Source of the DNA: DAOTUB01 sp034437455
GTDB lineage: Bacteria; Chloroflexota; Anaerolineae; B4-G1
Direction of reading: 5' to 3'
NCBI GenBank assembly: GCA_034437455.1
Contig: DAOTUB010000327.1
Span: 1 to 9,150, forward strand
Length of the DNA stretch: 9,150 bases
The first letter of the stretch is position 1; the number at the start of each line of letters is the position of its first letter. Shown here piece by piece: positions 1 through 6,965 of the stretch. Under the pieces are notes generated by a model. The model was not told the origin of the DNA. It ran no database searches and saw only the letters and a list, made by a program, of their open reading frames with translations. A program made the translations under genes and the position numbers.

Positions 1-1
1 G

Positions 2-349
2 GCGACCGACACCTTCCTCGCAGGCAGCGAGACGCTCTACGCGCCCGAACTGGACACGACGGGGCAGGAGGCCAGCGGCGTCTCGATACAGAACGCGGGA
101 GCGAGTGCGGCGACGGTGACGGTGCACTACTATCACGGCAACGGCGCGTCCGCAGGGACGCGAGGGCCGTACACCATGGCCGTGGGTGAGGTGCGCATTC
201 TGAACAACTTTAACGGCGGTGTGCCCACGAACCTGGACGGCTCGGCGTGGATCGAGTCTACGAACGGGATACCGGTGGCGGCGGTGGTGCACCGGGCCGG
301 GCCTGGCAGCGGCGATACGCAGGCCACCTACAACGGCAGCGCGCCATAG
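2..349 (+). CDS. C-terminal end of a secreted/surface beta-rich protein (partial)
   Basis: The frame is open from base 2 and ends at TAG 347-349, giving 115 residues of a protein whose start lies left of the window. The sequence is low in charge and rich in Gly, Ala, Thr, Ser and Asn. It contains segments such as LYAPELDTTGQEASGVSIQN, VTVHYYHGNG and IPVAAVVHRAGPGS, which alternate like the strands of a small beta-sandwich. Extracellular Chloroflexota proteins often carry similar modules (an aromatic YAP start, a QN-G-A pair, then a YY-G strand); I recognise the style and cannot name a family. No catalytic motif, membrane segment or sorting signal is visible, and the protein simply ends after YNGSAP. 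It runs towards the hdr unit (convergent), so it is probably functionally unrelated to it. Confidence is high that it is coding and low on its function. Confidence 0.7.
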   Translation, partial: ATDTFLAGSETLYAPELDTTGQEASGVSIQNAGASAATVTVHYYHGNGASAGTRGPYTMAVGEVRILNNFNGGVPTNLDGSAWIESTNGIPVAAVVHRAGPGSGDTQATYNGSAP

Positions 350-830
350 GCCGCTCGATGAGACGGCGCGAGAGGTCAGTGGAACACTGCTCTTACCACC
401 AGAGCGGCTCCTCCGCCGGCTCGGCGACAAAGGACGACGTCGATCCCGAGACGGGGGAGCTCTACTATTCAGAGATATCGAGCTTTTCTGGCTCTGCGGT
501 GGCCTCGTCGAGTCCGGCGCTGCCGCTGGTCTTGATAGTCAACTTTGACCGCCTAGGTGGGAGTTGGACGAACAAGGATGGAATGATGGGGTATGGGGCG
601 GTGAGGTGACGCCAAGCGCATAGACAGCACGGTACCGCGAGGGGCTGGTGGATAACTCCACTGGCCTCTTTCTTTCTTCCTCCGCCTGCCGCTCCTGCAA
701 CCTATTCATCTCTTCCGGTGCTAGCCTATCCAACGCAATACACGTTCGTCCTTTCGTGTGGTGGGCAAGATCACTCCAGCGTGAACAGGCCAAGCGCCGA
801 GTTTCGTTCAGAGGTTTGCGTAGAGGCGCG

Positions 831-839
831 TGGTATACT
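831..839 (+). promoter_or_regulatory. Possible extended -10 promoter element
   Basis: TGGTATACT matches the extended -10 form TGnTATAAT at all but one base. No good -35 hexamer lies 16-18 bases upstream. Downstream there is only a 13-codon ATG frame (879-920) preceded by GGAG. It could be the leftover promoter of a decayed gene or a chance match. Confidence 0.25.
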
Positions 840-1150
840 GGCCCTGGATTGGACACCGAAAGCGAGCGGAGAAGTACGATGGATGAACCAAACGGACGGA
901 GGGACAAAAGGGACGAGTAGCTATTCAGGAGCTGACATATTTCAAACTGACGGGAGAGCTGGCTTCATTGGCTACTTTGCCAATCTATCAACTTGTGCTA
1001 CTTTTCACGCCAGAAGCCTGGCGTGAGATTATGCTATGTGCTGATTTGACCAGTATGACTTTATGATACTCGCCACTCGCTTGCTGCTTATTCTCGTGTC
1101 CGCTTTTTGGGGGCAGATCAAGGTGACATATCTCGATTATACTTCAACAG

Positions 1151-1176
1151 CGGCGCTGATGGTTGTGTCAGCGCCG
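1151..1176. terminator. Strong GC-rich hairpin downstream of hdrA; possible terminator without U-tract
   Basis: CGGCGCTGA (1151-1159) pairs perfectly with TCAGCGCCG (1168-1176) across an 8-base loop, giving a 9-bp stem. It lies 58 bases past the hdrA stop codon and between convergent transcription units, where a terminator or RNA-end-stabilising hairpin would be expected. Neither strand has a clear T-run after the stem, so it is not a classical intrinsic terminator. Confidence 0.45.
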
Positions 1177-1233
1177 ACGCTAAGCGTTATCAACACACAA
1201 TACCTGACCTTGTAAGTTGGTGCGGTATGTTTG

Positions 1234-3822
1234 CTATTTTCCGTTCAACAAGACCCGCACGCTATTCGAGCGGCAGGCTGCACACATCCGTTCCTCGTCG
1301 GTGGCAAGGTCGAACGTGACCTCCCACTCATTGCCGCAGCGCAAGCAATGCATCGTGGCGGGCGTCGGCTCCTTCAGCCGCCACACCTTGCTGGAGCGGG
1401 GCGTTTTCTTCTCCTTCAATGCCTCTTTGGTCGCTTTCACCTCCTCGGCTGTCACAGCGGCGCGCAGTTCCTCGATCTCTTGCATGATCCTGGCCCACTT
1501 TTGCCCATCGGCGGCGCTGCACCAATCGAGTTGCAACCGCTCCGGGCGGATGCCCTGTTTCTCCAGCCCTTCCCACAGCGCGTCCACGCGGCGCACGGTG
1601 TTGCGATTGGCGTCAATGTAGTGGCAGTCGGCATAGTGGCAGCCCGAGACGAGCACGATGGGCGCGCCTTTGCGGAAAGCGTACCACACAAAATCAGAAC
1701 TCACACGGCCAGAGCACATCGTGCGGATGAGGCGCGCGTTGGGCGGGTACTGCAAGCGCGAGGTGCCCGCCGTGTCGGCCCCGGCGTAGGAACACCAGTT
1801 ACAGGCGAAAGCGAGGATTTTTTCGAGCGGATCCTCCTCGAGGATCGCGTCGATCATGGCGTAAACTTGTTGGTCGGTAAAGTGGTGCATCGTGATGGCG
1901 TCGAAAGGGCACTCTGCCGCGCAGGTGCCACAGCCCGCGCAGGCCGCGCTGACGACCCGGGCCGGCTGCCTTTTCTCCCAGATAATGGCGGAAAAGGGAC
2001 ACACATCGGCGCATTGGCCGCACTGTTTGCACAGATCCTCGTCCACGACGGCGGTGATCGCCTCCACCTTGATTTTGGGCGCGTTGAGCAGAATCTCGGT
2101 GCGGGCGGCGGCGGCGCTGGCCTGCGTCACCGAGTCCTTGACGTCCTTCGGCGACTCGGCGCAACCGGCGATATAGACCCCCTTCGTCGGGCTGTCCACC
2201 GGCCTGAGCTTGGGGTGAGCCTCCATCAAAAAACCATCGCCCGTGCGAGACATGGTCAGGAATTGGCGCACCAGGTCGGTCTCTTTGCGGGGGACGGTCC
2301 CCACCGAGAGCACCAGCAAATCGAACTCGTGCTCCTCCAGCGTGCCGGTGGAGGTGTTTTCCACATAGACCGTGAGATTCCCCGTCCCATCCCTCTCCTC
2401 CACCTCGCCCGGCAGGCCGCGGATGTAATGGACGCCCTCGGCTTTGGAGCGCATGTACAGATCCTCGAATCCCTTGCCGAAAGCGCGAATGTCCATGTAG
2501 AACACAGAGATGTCCGTGTCTGGGTAGTGGTCCTTGAGCAACAGGCTATCCTTGACGGTGTTCATACAGCAAATGTTGGAGCAGTAAGGGTTGCCGCGGT
2601 TGCCGTCAGGATTCCCATCCGAGTACGCCGTCCGGGAACCGACACACTGGATAAAGCCGATACGTCGGGGGCGCGTCTGATCCGATGGGCGCACAAAATG
2701 TCCCTCCGTCGGCCCGCCCGCCGAGATCAGCCGCTCGAACTCCAGGCTGGTGATCACGTTCCTGTAGCTGGTGTAACCGTACTCGTCTAGCGGGGTAGGA
2801 TCGTAGACGTCCATGCCCGTGGCGACGATGATGGCCCCCACGTCGAGCTCCACGATCTCGTCCCGCATGTCAAAGTTGATGCAGTCCTTATCGCAGGCCT
2901 CGATGCATTTGCCGCAGGCGATGGGATTGTTGCCCATACACTCGTCGGCGTTGACGATGTAGGCCGACGGAACAGCCTGGGGAAAGGGGATGTAGATCGC
3001 CCGACGGGTGGAGAGGCCGGCCTGGAACTCATCAGGGCGAACGATGGGGCAGACCTGGGCGCAATCGCCGCAGGCGGTGCACTCGCTCTCGTCCACGTAG
3101 CGGGCCTTTTTGCGCACCTGCACGTGAAAATTGCCGACGTAGCCGGAAACGTCCTCGACCGCGCTGTAGGTCATCAACTCGATGTTCGGATGTCGACCGA
3201 CATCCATCATTTTTGGGCCGAGAATTCATATGCTACAGTCCATCGTGGGATAAGTCTTGTCCAACTGCGCCATGATCCCGCCGATAGACGGCTTCTTTTC
3301 CACCAAATAGACCTGGTGCCCGGCGTCGGCCAGGTCGAGCGCGGCCTGAATGCCGGCCACGCCCCCGCCGATGACGAGCGCCGCATCGGTGACGGGCAAC
3401 TGGTCCTCATCCTGCGCGTGAAGCCAGCGGGCGCGAGCCACCGCCGCCCGCACAATGTCCTTCGCCTTCCGCGTGGCCGCCTCCCGATCCTGGAGATGGA
3501 CCCAGGAACAATGCTCGCGGATGTTCGCCATCTCGAACAAATACGGGTTAAGCCCCACCTCGCTGACACAGTGGCGGAAGGTCGGTTCGTGCAGCCGGGG
3601 AGAGCAAGAAGCGACCACCACGCGGTTGAGATTGTGCTCCACGATGGCCCGCTTGATCTCCTGCTGGCCAGGATCGGCGCAGGTGTAGCGGTTGCGCACA
3701 GCCGCCGCCACGCCGTGCAGCGTCTCGGCATATTGCCGCACGGCCTCCGTGTCCAGACTACCGGCGATGTTCAGCCCGCAGTCGCAAACAAAGACGCCGA
3801 TGCGTAGATCGTTATTAGGCAA
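1234..3822 (-). CDS. hdrA: HdrA-MvhD fusion, selenocysteine-containing heterodisulfide reductase subunit A
   Basis: This is the FAD and iron-sulfur hub of an electron-bifurcating heterodisulfide reductase complex in the cytoplasm, 862 residues if TGA 3226-3228 is read as Sec199. Starting at TTG 3822, which has GGAGG at 3830-3834 with a 7-base gap, the order is as follows. An HdrA N-terminal domain carries CDCG (13-16) and ASCSPRLH. An FAD-binding fold carries GGGVAG (152-157). The redox motif C196-S-I-U199 is followed by ILGPK. A two-cluster ferredoxin insert has Cys 248/251/254/258 and 295/303/306/310. The HdrA-type cluster quartet is Cys393, 414, 418 and 419. A second 2[4Fe-4S] ferredoxin has Cys 598-608 and 628-638. 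An MvhD domain (about 670-784, ACNWC, GCHYADC) is followed by a charged linker and a CxxC...CxxC tail (826-850). Sequence homology continues in the same frame on both sides of the TGA, with no frameshift. HdrA-MvhD fusions are known in bacteria and Sec-HdrA is known in Methanococcales; the tail is unusual. Confidence 0.93.
3188..3205 (-). promoter_or_regulatory. Bacterial SECIS hairpin for the hdrA UGA codon
   Basis: On the coding strand GGATGTC (3205-3199) pairs perfectly with GACATCC (3194-3188), a 7-bp stem capped by the tetraloop GGTC (3198-3195). The loop starts 28 bases after the TGA. Bacterial SECIS elements sit inside the reading frame just after UGA, with a GGU-containing apical loop roughly 16-37 bases downstream that is bound by SelB; the E. 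coli fdhF loop also contains GGUC. A U-G wobble could add one more pair at the base. The hairpin encodes the HdrA residues DVGRHP, so it serves both as coding sequence and as an RNA signal. Confidence 0.75.
3226..3228 (-). other. hdrA: In-frame TGA read as selenocysteine (Sec199 of HdrA)
   Basis: The codons run ATG GAC TGT AGC ATA TGA ATT CTC GGC CCA AAA, i.e. M-D-C-S-I-[TGA]-I-L-G-P-K. HdrA proteins typically have a second Cys at this position (DCSxC, then LxPK). TGA therefore replaces a redox Cys, turning CxxC into CxxU, which is the usual pattern of Sec substitution. The same frame remains HdrA for 663 further codons. A premature stop in a dying gene would not be expected to fall exactly on this residue and be followed by a SECIS-like hairpin. 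Confidence 0.85.
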
Positions 3823-3829
3823 TTCGACA

Positions 3830-3834
3830 CCTCC
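3830..3834 (-). promoter_or_regulatory. Shine-Dalgarno site that fixes the hdrA TTG start
   Basis: GGAGG on the minus strand lies 7 bases before TTG 3822-3820. The frame stays open further upstream to a GTG at 3870, but that extension would encode the arm of an intergenic hairpin and overlap the end of the HAD gene. HdrA homology begins only at DLRIGVFVCDCG. TTG with this site is therefore the best start. Confidence 0.7.
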
Positions 3835-3839
3835 TCGCG

Positions 3840-3874
3840 TAATGCGTGAAGCGTGACGTTCACGTATCACGTTA
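3840..3874. repeat. Imperfect hairpin repeat between the HAD gene and hdrA
   Basis: TAATGCGTGAAGCGTGA (3840-3856) pairs imperfectly with TTCACGTATCACGTTA (3860 to about 3874-3875) around a 3-base loop. There are two 6-bp-class helices separated by a small bulge and an A/A mismatch. The half-sites GCGTGA and CACGTATCACG look like the degenerate short palindromes scattered through Chloroflexota intergenic DNA (inference). It overlaps the HAD stop codon and sits just ahead of the hdrA ribosome site, so it may shape the mRNA between the two genes. Confidence 0.45.
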
Positions 3875-4568
3875 TCAGATATGTTCCTAGCTCTCCAACT
3901 TGCTCCAGAATCAAATCGGGGTTCTCCGGCGCAAACCGTTCCACCGGACTATAGCCGGTCAGCACGGCCACCGTCTTGGTTCCCACCACGCGGCCGGCGC
4001 GCACGTCCATCGGGTGGTCGCCCACCATCAGCGCGCGACCGGGTTCGACGCCCAGCATCCGCAGCGCGGTCAGCAGATGTTCCGGGTCTGGCTTGACCGC
4101 TGTGACGTCGTCTCGGGTCAGCAATACGTCGTAGGTCAGCGTGTTTCTCCCCAGGATGTGCTCCACCGCCGCCCGGCAGTTGCGGGTGACGATGCCGACC
4201 TTTATTCCCTGCCTCTGCAATGCTTCCAATAACTCTGGCGCGCCGGGGTGCATTTCGGCGGTGCTCGCCGCGCCCATCTCGATAGCTACCATCGCGGCCT
4301 CAGTATCCCGTAAGAATGCTGCCACCGTCTTTTCTCCATCACGCTCGGCAAGTATTCGCACACACTCCTCAATGAGTTCCAGCGTGTAGTGCGCACTTAA
4401 CCCATCCGTGGAGAGGGCATAACTGGGCAGCACGGCTTCCACGCCCACCCGCATCTGGGCAAAGTCAATGTTCAAGTGCACCAGCGTGCCGTCGAAATCG
4501 AACAGCACGGCTTCGATGCCATCCAAGATATCAGAATGACCAACGACGAAGGACGAAGGCGAAATCAA
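3867..4568 (-). CDS. HAD-superfamily phosphatase (phosphoglycolate phosphatase-like)
   Basis: This is a soluble haloacid-dehalogenase-type hydrolase of 233 residues from TTG 4568, or 219 from TTG 4526. Numbered from the shorter start, motif I is FDFDGTL with nucleophile D10 and acid/base D12. Motif II is IVTRN (T114), motif III is the K145 of AVKPDP, and motif IV is MVGDHPMD (D170, D174). A helical cap lies between motifs I and II, as in subfamily IA (Gph/PGP-like). The substrate cannot be read from sequence; phosphate-ester house-cleaning is typical of the family. TTG 4568 has AAAGGA 7 bases upstream, but its first 14 codons fall in a hairpin repeat, so TTG 4526 is a real alternative. The gene lies between hdrB and hdrA and is flanked on both sides by hairpin repeats, unlike the tight junctions elsewhere. 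It looks like a passenger in the operon. Confidence 0.85.
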   Translation of the reverse strand: MISPSSFVVGHSDILDGIEAVLFDFDGTLVHLNIDFAQMRVGVEAVLPSYALSTDGLSAHYTLELIEECVRILAERDGEKTVAAFLRDTEAAMVAIEMGAASTAEMHPGAPELLEALQRQGIKVGIVTRNCRAAVEHILGRNTLTYDVLLTRDDVTAVKPDPEHLLTALRMLGVEPGRALMVGDHPMDVRAGRVVGTKTVAVLTGYSPVERFAPENPDLILEQVGELGTYLIT

Positions 4569-4591
4569 CAGTTCGTCCTTTGTCTTTCGTC
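4545..4591. repeat. Hairpin repeat between hdrB and the HAD gene
   Basis: GACGAAGGACGAAGGCGAA (4545-4563) faces TTCGTCCTTTGTCTTTCGTC (4572-4591) across an 8-base loop. As plus-strand RNA all positions pair except one bulged base, with two G-U wobbles. As minus-strand RNA there are two A/C mismatches. The internal unit GACGAAGG is itself repeated. No T-run follows, so it is not a standard terminator. It resembles a degenerate interspersed palindrome (family assignment is inference). Confidence 0.5.
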
Positions 4592-4628
4592 ATCTTTCAC
4601 ATTTCCCATCTTTCTAATCCATCTCGAC

Positions 4629-5540
4629 TCAGCTCCGCAGCGCCTTGATCAGCTTGCGCGGCTTGATTCGGTTCAACTTGATCCCCATCTCATCCAGCGA
4701 GAATCCCATCGCCAGGCCGAGGATCTGAGTGTAATACAGCACCGGCAACTTGTACTCCGTCTCGTAAAGGTTTTCCACGCGGCGCTGGTTCGCCTCGTAC
4801 ATGATGGCGCAGAAGGGGCAGATGAGCACCAGCGCATCGGCCCCGGCAGCGACGACGTGATCCAGCTTTTCCTTGGTCACCATAAGCGCCGTCTCCTCAT
4901 CAAAGCCGAGGATGCCGCCGCCGCAGCACTGGGACTCGTCCTCGTAGCGCACCACGCGCGCGCCGGTGGCCTCGATCAGCCGGTCCAAACTCTGGGGGTT
5001 CTCCGGGTCGTCAAAGTGGTCGTAGATGTGCGAGGGTTTGAGGTAGTGACAGCCATAGTGCGGCGCGAATCCAAAGTCGGCCAGGTCTACCGTGATCGTT
5101 TCTCGCAGCGTCTCGACGCCCACCTCTTCGTAGAGCACGCGGGCAACGTGGCGCACCCGCACCGTGCCTTTGTACGTGCGGTGTCGTGGGGTGGCCCCCG
5201 CCACCACATGGTGGCCCAGGTCAGCCAGTTGCTCGTTCGCCCAGGCGCGGAGCTTGGCATCCCCTTTGAGCCGGTGGTTGGCCTCGGTGAGTGTGCCGGT
5301 GCAGGCGCTGCAGAGGGTCAGGATGTCTAACCCTTGCGCTTCGGCCAGCGCCAGGTTGCGGGCGGCCATCAGCAGGCCAGACCGCCAGTTCAATGGCTTG
5401 GCGGGAAAGCCGCAGCAGGAGAAACCATCCACGTCCACCAGTTCAATGTCCAGCCGCTTGGCGACCTGGCGGGTGGACATCTCGTAATTCATCCCGCGAA
5501 CCGGCACGCTGCATCCCAGATATAGCGCGAATCTAGCCAT
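4629..5540 (-). CDS. hdrB: HdrB-like heterodisulfide reductase subunit B
   Basis: This is the disulfide-reducing subunit, 303 residues, at the family's usual length. It holds two cysteine-rich CCG domains. Domain 1 has C10, C42-C43-G and C77-x2-C80 (LCSAC). Domain 2 has C164, C205-C206-G and C241-x2-C244 (CPFC). In methanogen HdrB such motifs bind two non-cubane [4Fe-4S] clusters that split CoM-S-S-CoB. In bacteria lacking CoB the true substrate is unknown. The ATG at 5540 shares its A with the TGA of hdrC (TGATG), with GGAGG at 5551-5555. An in-frame extension to 5606 is rejected because it encodes the end of hdrC and an interspersed repeat. No membrane segments are seen, so it should act in the cytoplasm with HdrC and HdrA. 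Confidence 0.92.
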   Translation of the reverse strand: MARFALYLGCSVPVRGMNYEMSTRQVAKRLDIELVDVDGFSCCGFPAKPLNWRSGLLMAARNLALAEAQGLDILTLCSACTGTLTEANHRLKGDAKLRAWANEQLADLGHHVVAGATPRHRTYKGTVRVRHVARVLYEEVGVETLRETITVDLADFGFAPHYGCHYLKPSHIYDHFDDPENPQSLDRLIEATGARVVRYEDESQCCGGGILGFDEETALMVTKEKLDHVVAAGADALVLICPFCAIMYEANQRRVENLYETEYKLPVLYYTQILGLAMGFSLDEMGIKLNRIKPRKLIKALRS

Positions 5541-6067
5541 CACGACTCTTCCTCCACATCCAGCTTTTCCAGAACGCCGTCCTGAGCTTGCCGAAGGATC
5601 TGGCACACCTCATCTGTCTCCTCTCCGATGGGCGGCAGACCGTACTCTGCCCGACGCTCGTTTTCGTAATCCTCAATTTCGTAGAGTCGGCCGTGTTCCC
5701 GCAGTTTCTCCAACTGCACCTTGAACGTCGTTGGAACGTGTCCCTCGCGCACGGCGATGTTGCGGACGGCGTTCATCAGCTCTGGGATGCGCACGTCCTG
5801 CGGGCAGCGTTCGTAGCAAGTGTAGCAAACCGAGCATAGCCAGACGAATTCGCTGGTCAACACTTGCTCGCGCATTCCCAGGAGCGCCATGTGAATGATG
5901 CGACGGGGGTTGTACTTGTCGGTCACGCCAGCGATGGGGCAGCCGGCGGTGCAGGTGCTGCAGGAGAAGCAGCGTCGGATGTATTCGCCTCCTGGCTCGG
6001 CGGCGATCTCGTCACGGAATTGCGGTTCAAAGTCGCTGACGTCTATGATTTCGTTTTCGTCGCTCAT
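5540..6067 (-). CDS. hdrC: HdrC-like heterodisulfide reductase subunit C
   Basis: This is a small ferredoxin-like protein of 175 residues that wires HdrA to HdrB. Two classical [4Fe-4S] motifs are seen: C33-x2-C36-x2-C39-x3-C43-P and C78-x2-C81-x2-C84-x3-C88-P. They are separated by the conserved YNPRRIIHMALLG stretch typical of HdrC. The ATG at 6067 is preferred; the frame extends to 6106 but the extra 13 codons overlap the methyltransferase end and are not conserved-looking. The stop overlaps the start of hdrB (TGATG), implying coupled translation and equimolar HdrB/HdrC. The last 20 or so residues (ILRQAQDGVLEKLDVEEES) are odd because their DNA contains a short interspersed repeat (5577-5600). 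Confidence 0.92.
   Translation of the reverse strand: MSDENEIIDVSDFEPQFRDEIAAEPGGEYIRRCFSCSTCTAGCPIAGVTDKYNPRRIIHMALLGMREQVLTSEFVWLCSVCYTCYERCPQDVRIPELMNAVRNIAVREGHVPTTFKVQLEKLREHGRLYEIEDYENERRAEYGLPPIGEETDEVCQILRQAQDGVLEKLDVEEES
5577..5600. repeat. CCTGAGC-type short interspersed repeat inside the hdrC 3' end
   Basis: CCGTCCTGAGCTTGCCGAAG, followed by GATC, resembles the CCTGAGC(C/T)TGxCGAAGG element that is highly repeated in many environmental bacterial genomes. When read in frame it yields peptides such as LRQAQDG, as it does here. It accounts for the unusual HdrC tail and for a spurious upstream extension of the hdrB frame. Confidence 0.55.
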
Positions 6068-6077
6068 GGTTTGATCC

Positions 6078-6965
6078 CTACCCACTTCTAAACACGGCCA
6101 ACTCATACTCGTGGTCAGGAAGCTGACCGATGCACCTCAACCAATCCTGATCGGATACACGCGGAGTGCAAGGCCCATACGTGCAAATCGTGATCGCTCT
6201 CTTTCGAGATTCGCTCCTCAACCGCTCCAATACCTCCTGTAACATACTCCCTCTGAAGGGAGTGTACATGAAGAAAACCGTTCCGTCCGAGTAATCCGCG
6301 TCGCGCGCATCCAGGTTCATAAATTGGACACGCGACAGGTTCAATCTCGCCGCACACCGCTGCGCGTACGCGCAATAGGCTGGCTCGAACTCGATCCCCT
6401 TTGTCCTGGCTCCGCTGAACAATCCCACCAGTATGGCCACCTGGCCCAGGCCAGACCCCAGATCATAGAAAATGTCTTCCTCTGTGAGATCCACTTTCTC
6501 GACGAGTTCCAGAACGATCCGGGCTGGAGTGGGTTGAAGGAACACCATATCCGGTTCTTTTTCCCGTGTCTCTTCGAGCGCCAGGTCTATTCGCAACAAG
6601 TCATTCACAAATATATCCAGGGCATCGTAGCCGATCTCATTCTCTTCAGAGGCGCATCCGGCATAGTTGTAAAACTGACGTCTCAGGTCCTCACACGTGT
6701 AGCAGCCAGCACGAATAGTTGCTCGTAGTCTTTGGAAGAGTTTCTCGTTGACTTTTTCCAACCGGTTTTTCAGCGACTCGGCCCTTTGCCTCAATGTTTC
6801 CAGATCTTTGCCCCGGTCGTTCAACAGCAGGCCCTCGATCCGATCCACGACGTGAAACTCGATAAAATCCAAAGCCTCCGCCCTGGCGGCGAAATTTTCC
6901 TCCTTGCCCAGCGAGCCGTTCTGCTCTATGAGCTGAATGGCCGACTCGATCTCTCGATAGCTCAA
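6078..6965 (-). CDS. Class I SAM-dependent methyltransferase with DOT1-like motif I
   Basis: A 295-residue protein. Residues about 1-135 are helical with a likely coiled coil at 55-85. Residues about 145-295 form a Rossmann-type methyltransferase: motif I DLGSGLGQV (168-176), the acidic E192 in GIEFEPAY, a NLDARDAD segment near 218-224, and YTPF at 234-237 in the motif IV position. The motif I plus QVAxxV pattern is reminiscent of DOT1-like and other protein methyltransferases, but the target is unknown; it could be protein, small molecule or RNA. The start is TTG 6965, overlapping the TGA of the HdrD-like gene (TTGA) with GGGGG 7 bases ahead, so it is translated with the operon. GC content in sampled stretches is about 48-55%, against over 60% in the neighbouring Hdr genes, suggesting separate ancestry. 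Confidence 0.85.
   Translation of the reverse strand: MSYREIESAIQLIEQNGSLGKEENFAARAEALDFIEFHVVDRIEGLLLNDRGKDLETLRQRAESLKNRLEKVNEKLFQRLRATIRAGCYTCEDLRRQFYNYAGCASEENEIGYDALDIFVNDLLRIDLALEETREKEPDMVFLQPTPARIVLELVEKVDLTEEDIFYDLGSGLGQVAILVGLFSGARTKGIEFEPAYCAYAQRCAARLNLSRVQFMNLDARDADYSDGTVFFMYTPFRGSMLQEVLERLRSESRKRAITICTYGPCTPRVSDQDWLRCIGQLPDHEYELAVFRSG

Larger units (their letters stand above)
350..1233. other. Gene-poor intergenic stretch between two convergent units
   Basis: No frame here gives a protein I recognise. Open frames of 70-120 codons exist on both strands, but they overlap each other and have no family-like motifs. What can be seen is a short hairpin CAGTG-GAA-CACTG at 377-389, an extended -10-like TGGTATACT at 831-839, a 13-codon reading frame at 879-920 with an open frame behind it, and a strong hairpin at 1151-1176. 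No tRNA cloverleaf was found by eye, and I specifically looked for a selenocysteine tRNA. Base composition falls toward the right-hand half, consistent with non-coding or decayed sequence. Confidence 0.55.

Noticed and set aside
350..1233. Selenocysteine tRNA or other tRNA in the intergenic region
   Set aside because: No T-arm GGTTCRA-type motif with a matching acceptor stem was found on either strand by eye.
1231..2790. Long plus-strand open frame opposite hdrA
   Set aside because: It is a 519-codon shadow of the high-GC hdrA gene, rich in His, Arg and Ala with no recognisable domain.
1234..3210. A separate gene starting at ATG 3210, downstream of the TGA
   Set aside because: It would begin in the middle of a conserved HdrA segment, in the same frame as the upstream part, with no ribosome site of its own; one gene with Sec explains both parts.
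3823..3870. Longer hdrA from GTG 3870
   Set aside because: The added 16 codons lie in a hairpin repeat and overlap the HAD stop; the TTG at 3822 has a well-placed GGAGG and HdrA similarity begins there.
5541..5606. Longer hdrB from 5606
   Set aside because: The added residues come from the hdrC tail and its interspersed repeat read in another frame; ATG 5540 has a ribosome site and the normal HdrB start (MARFALYLGC).
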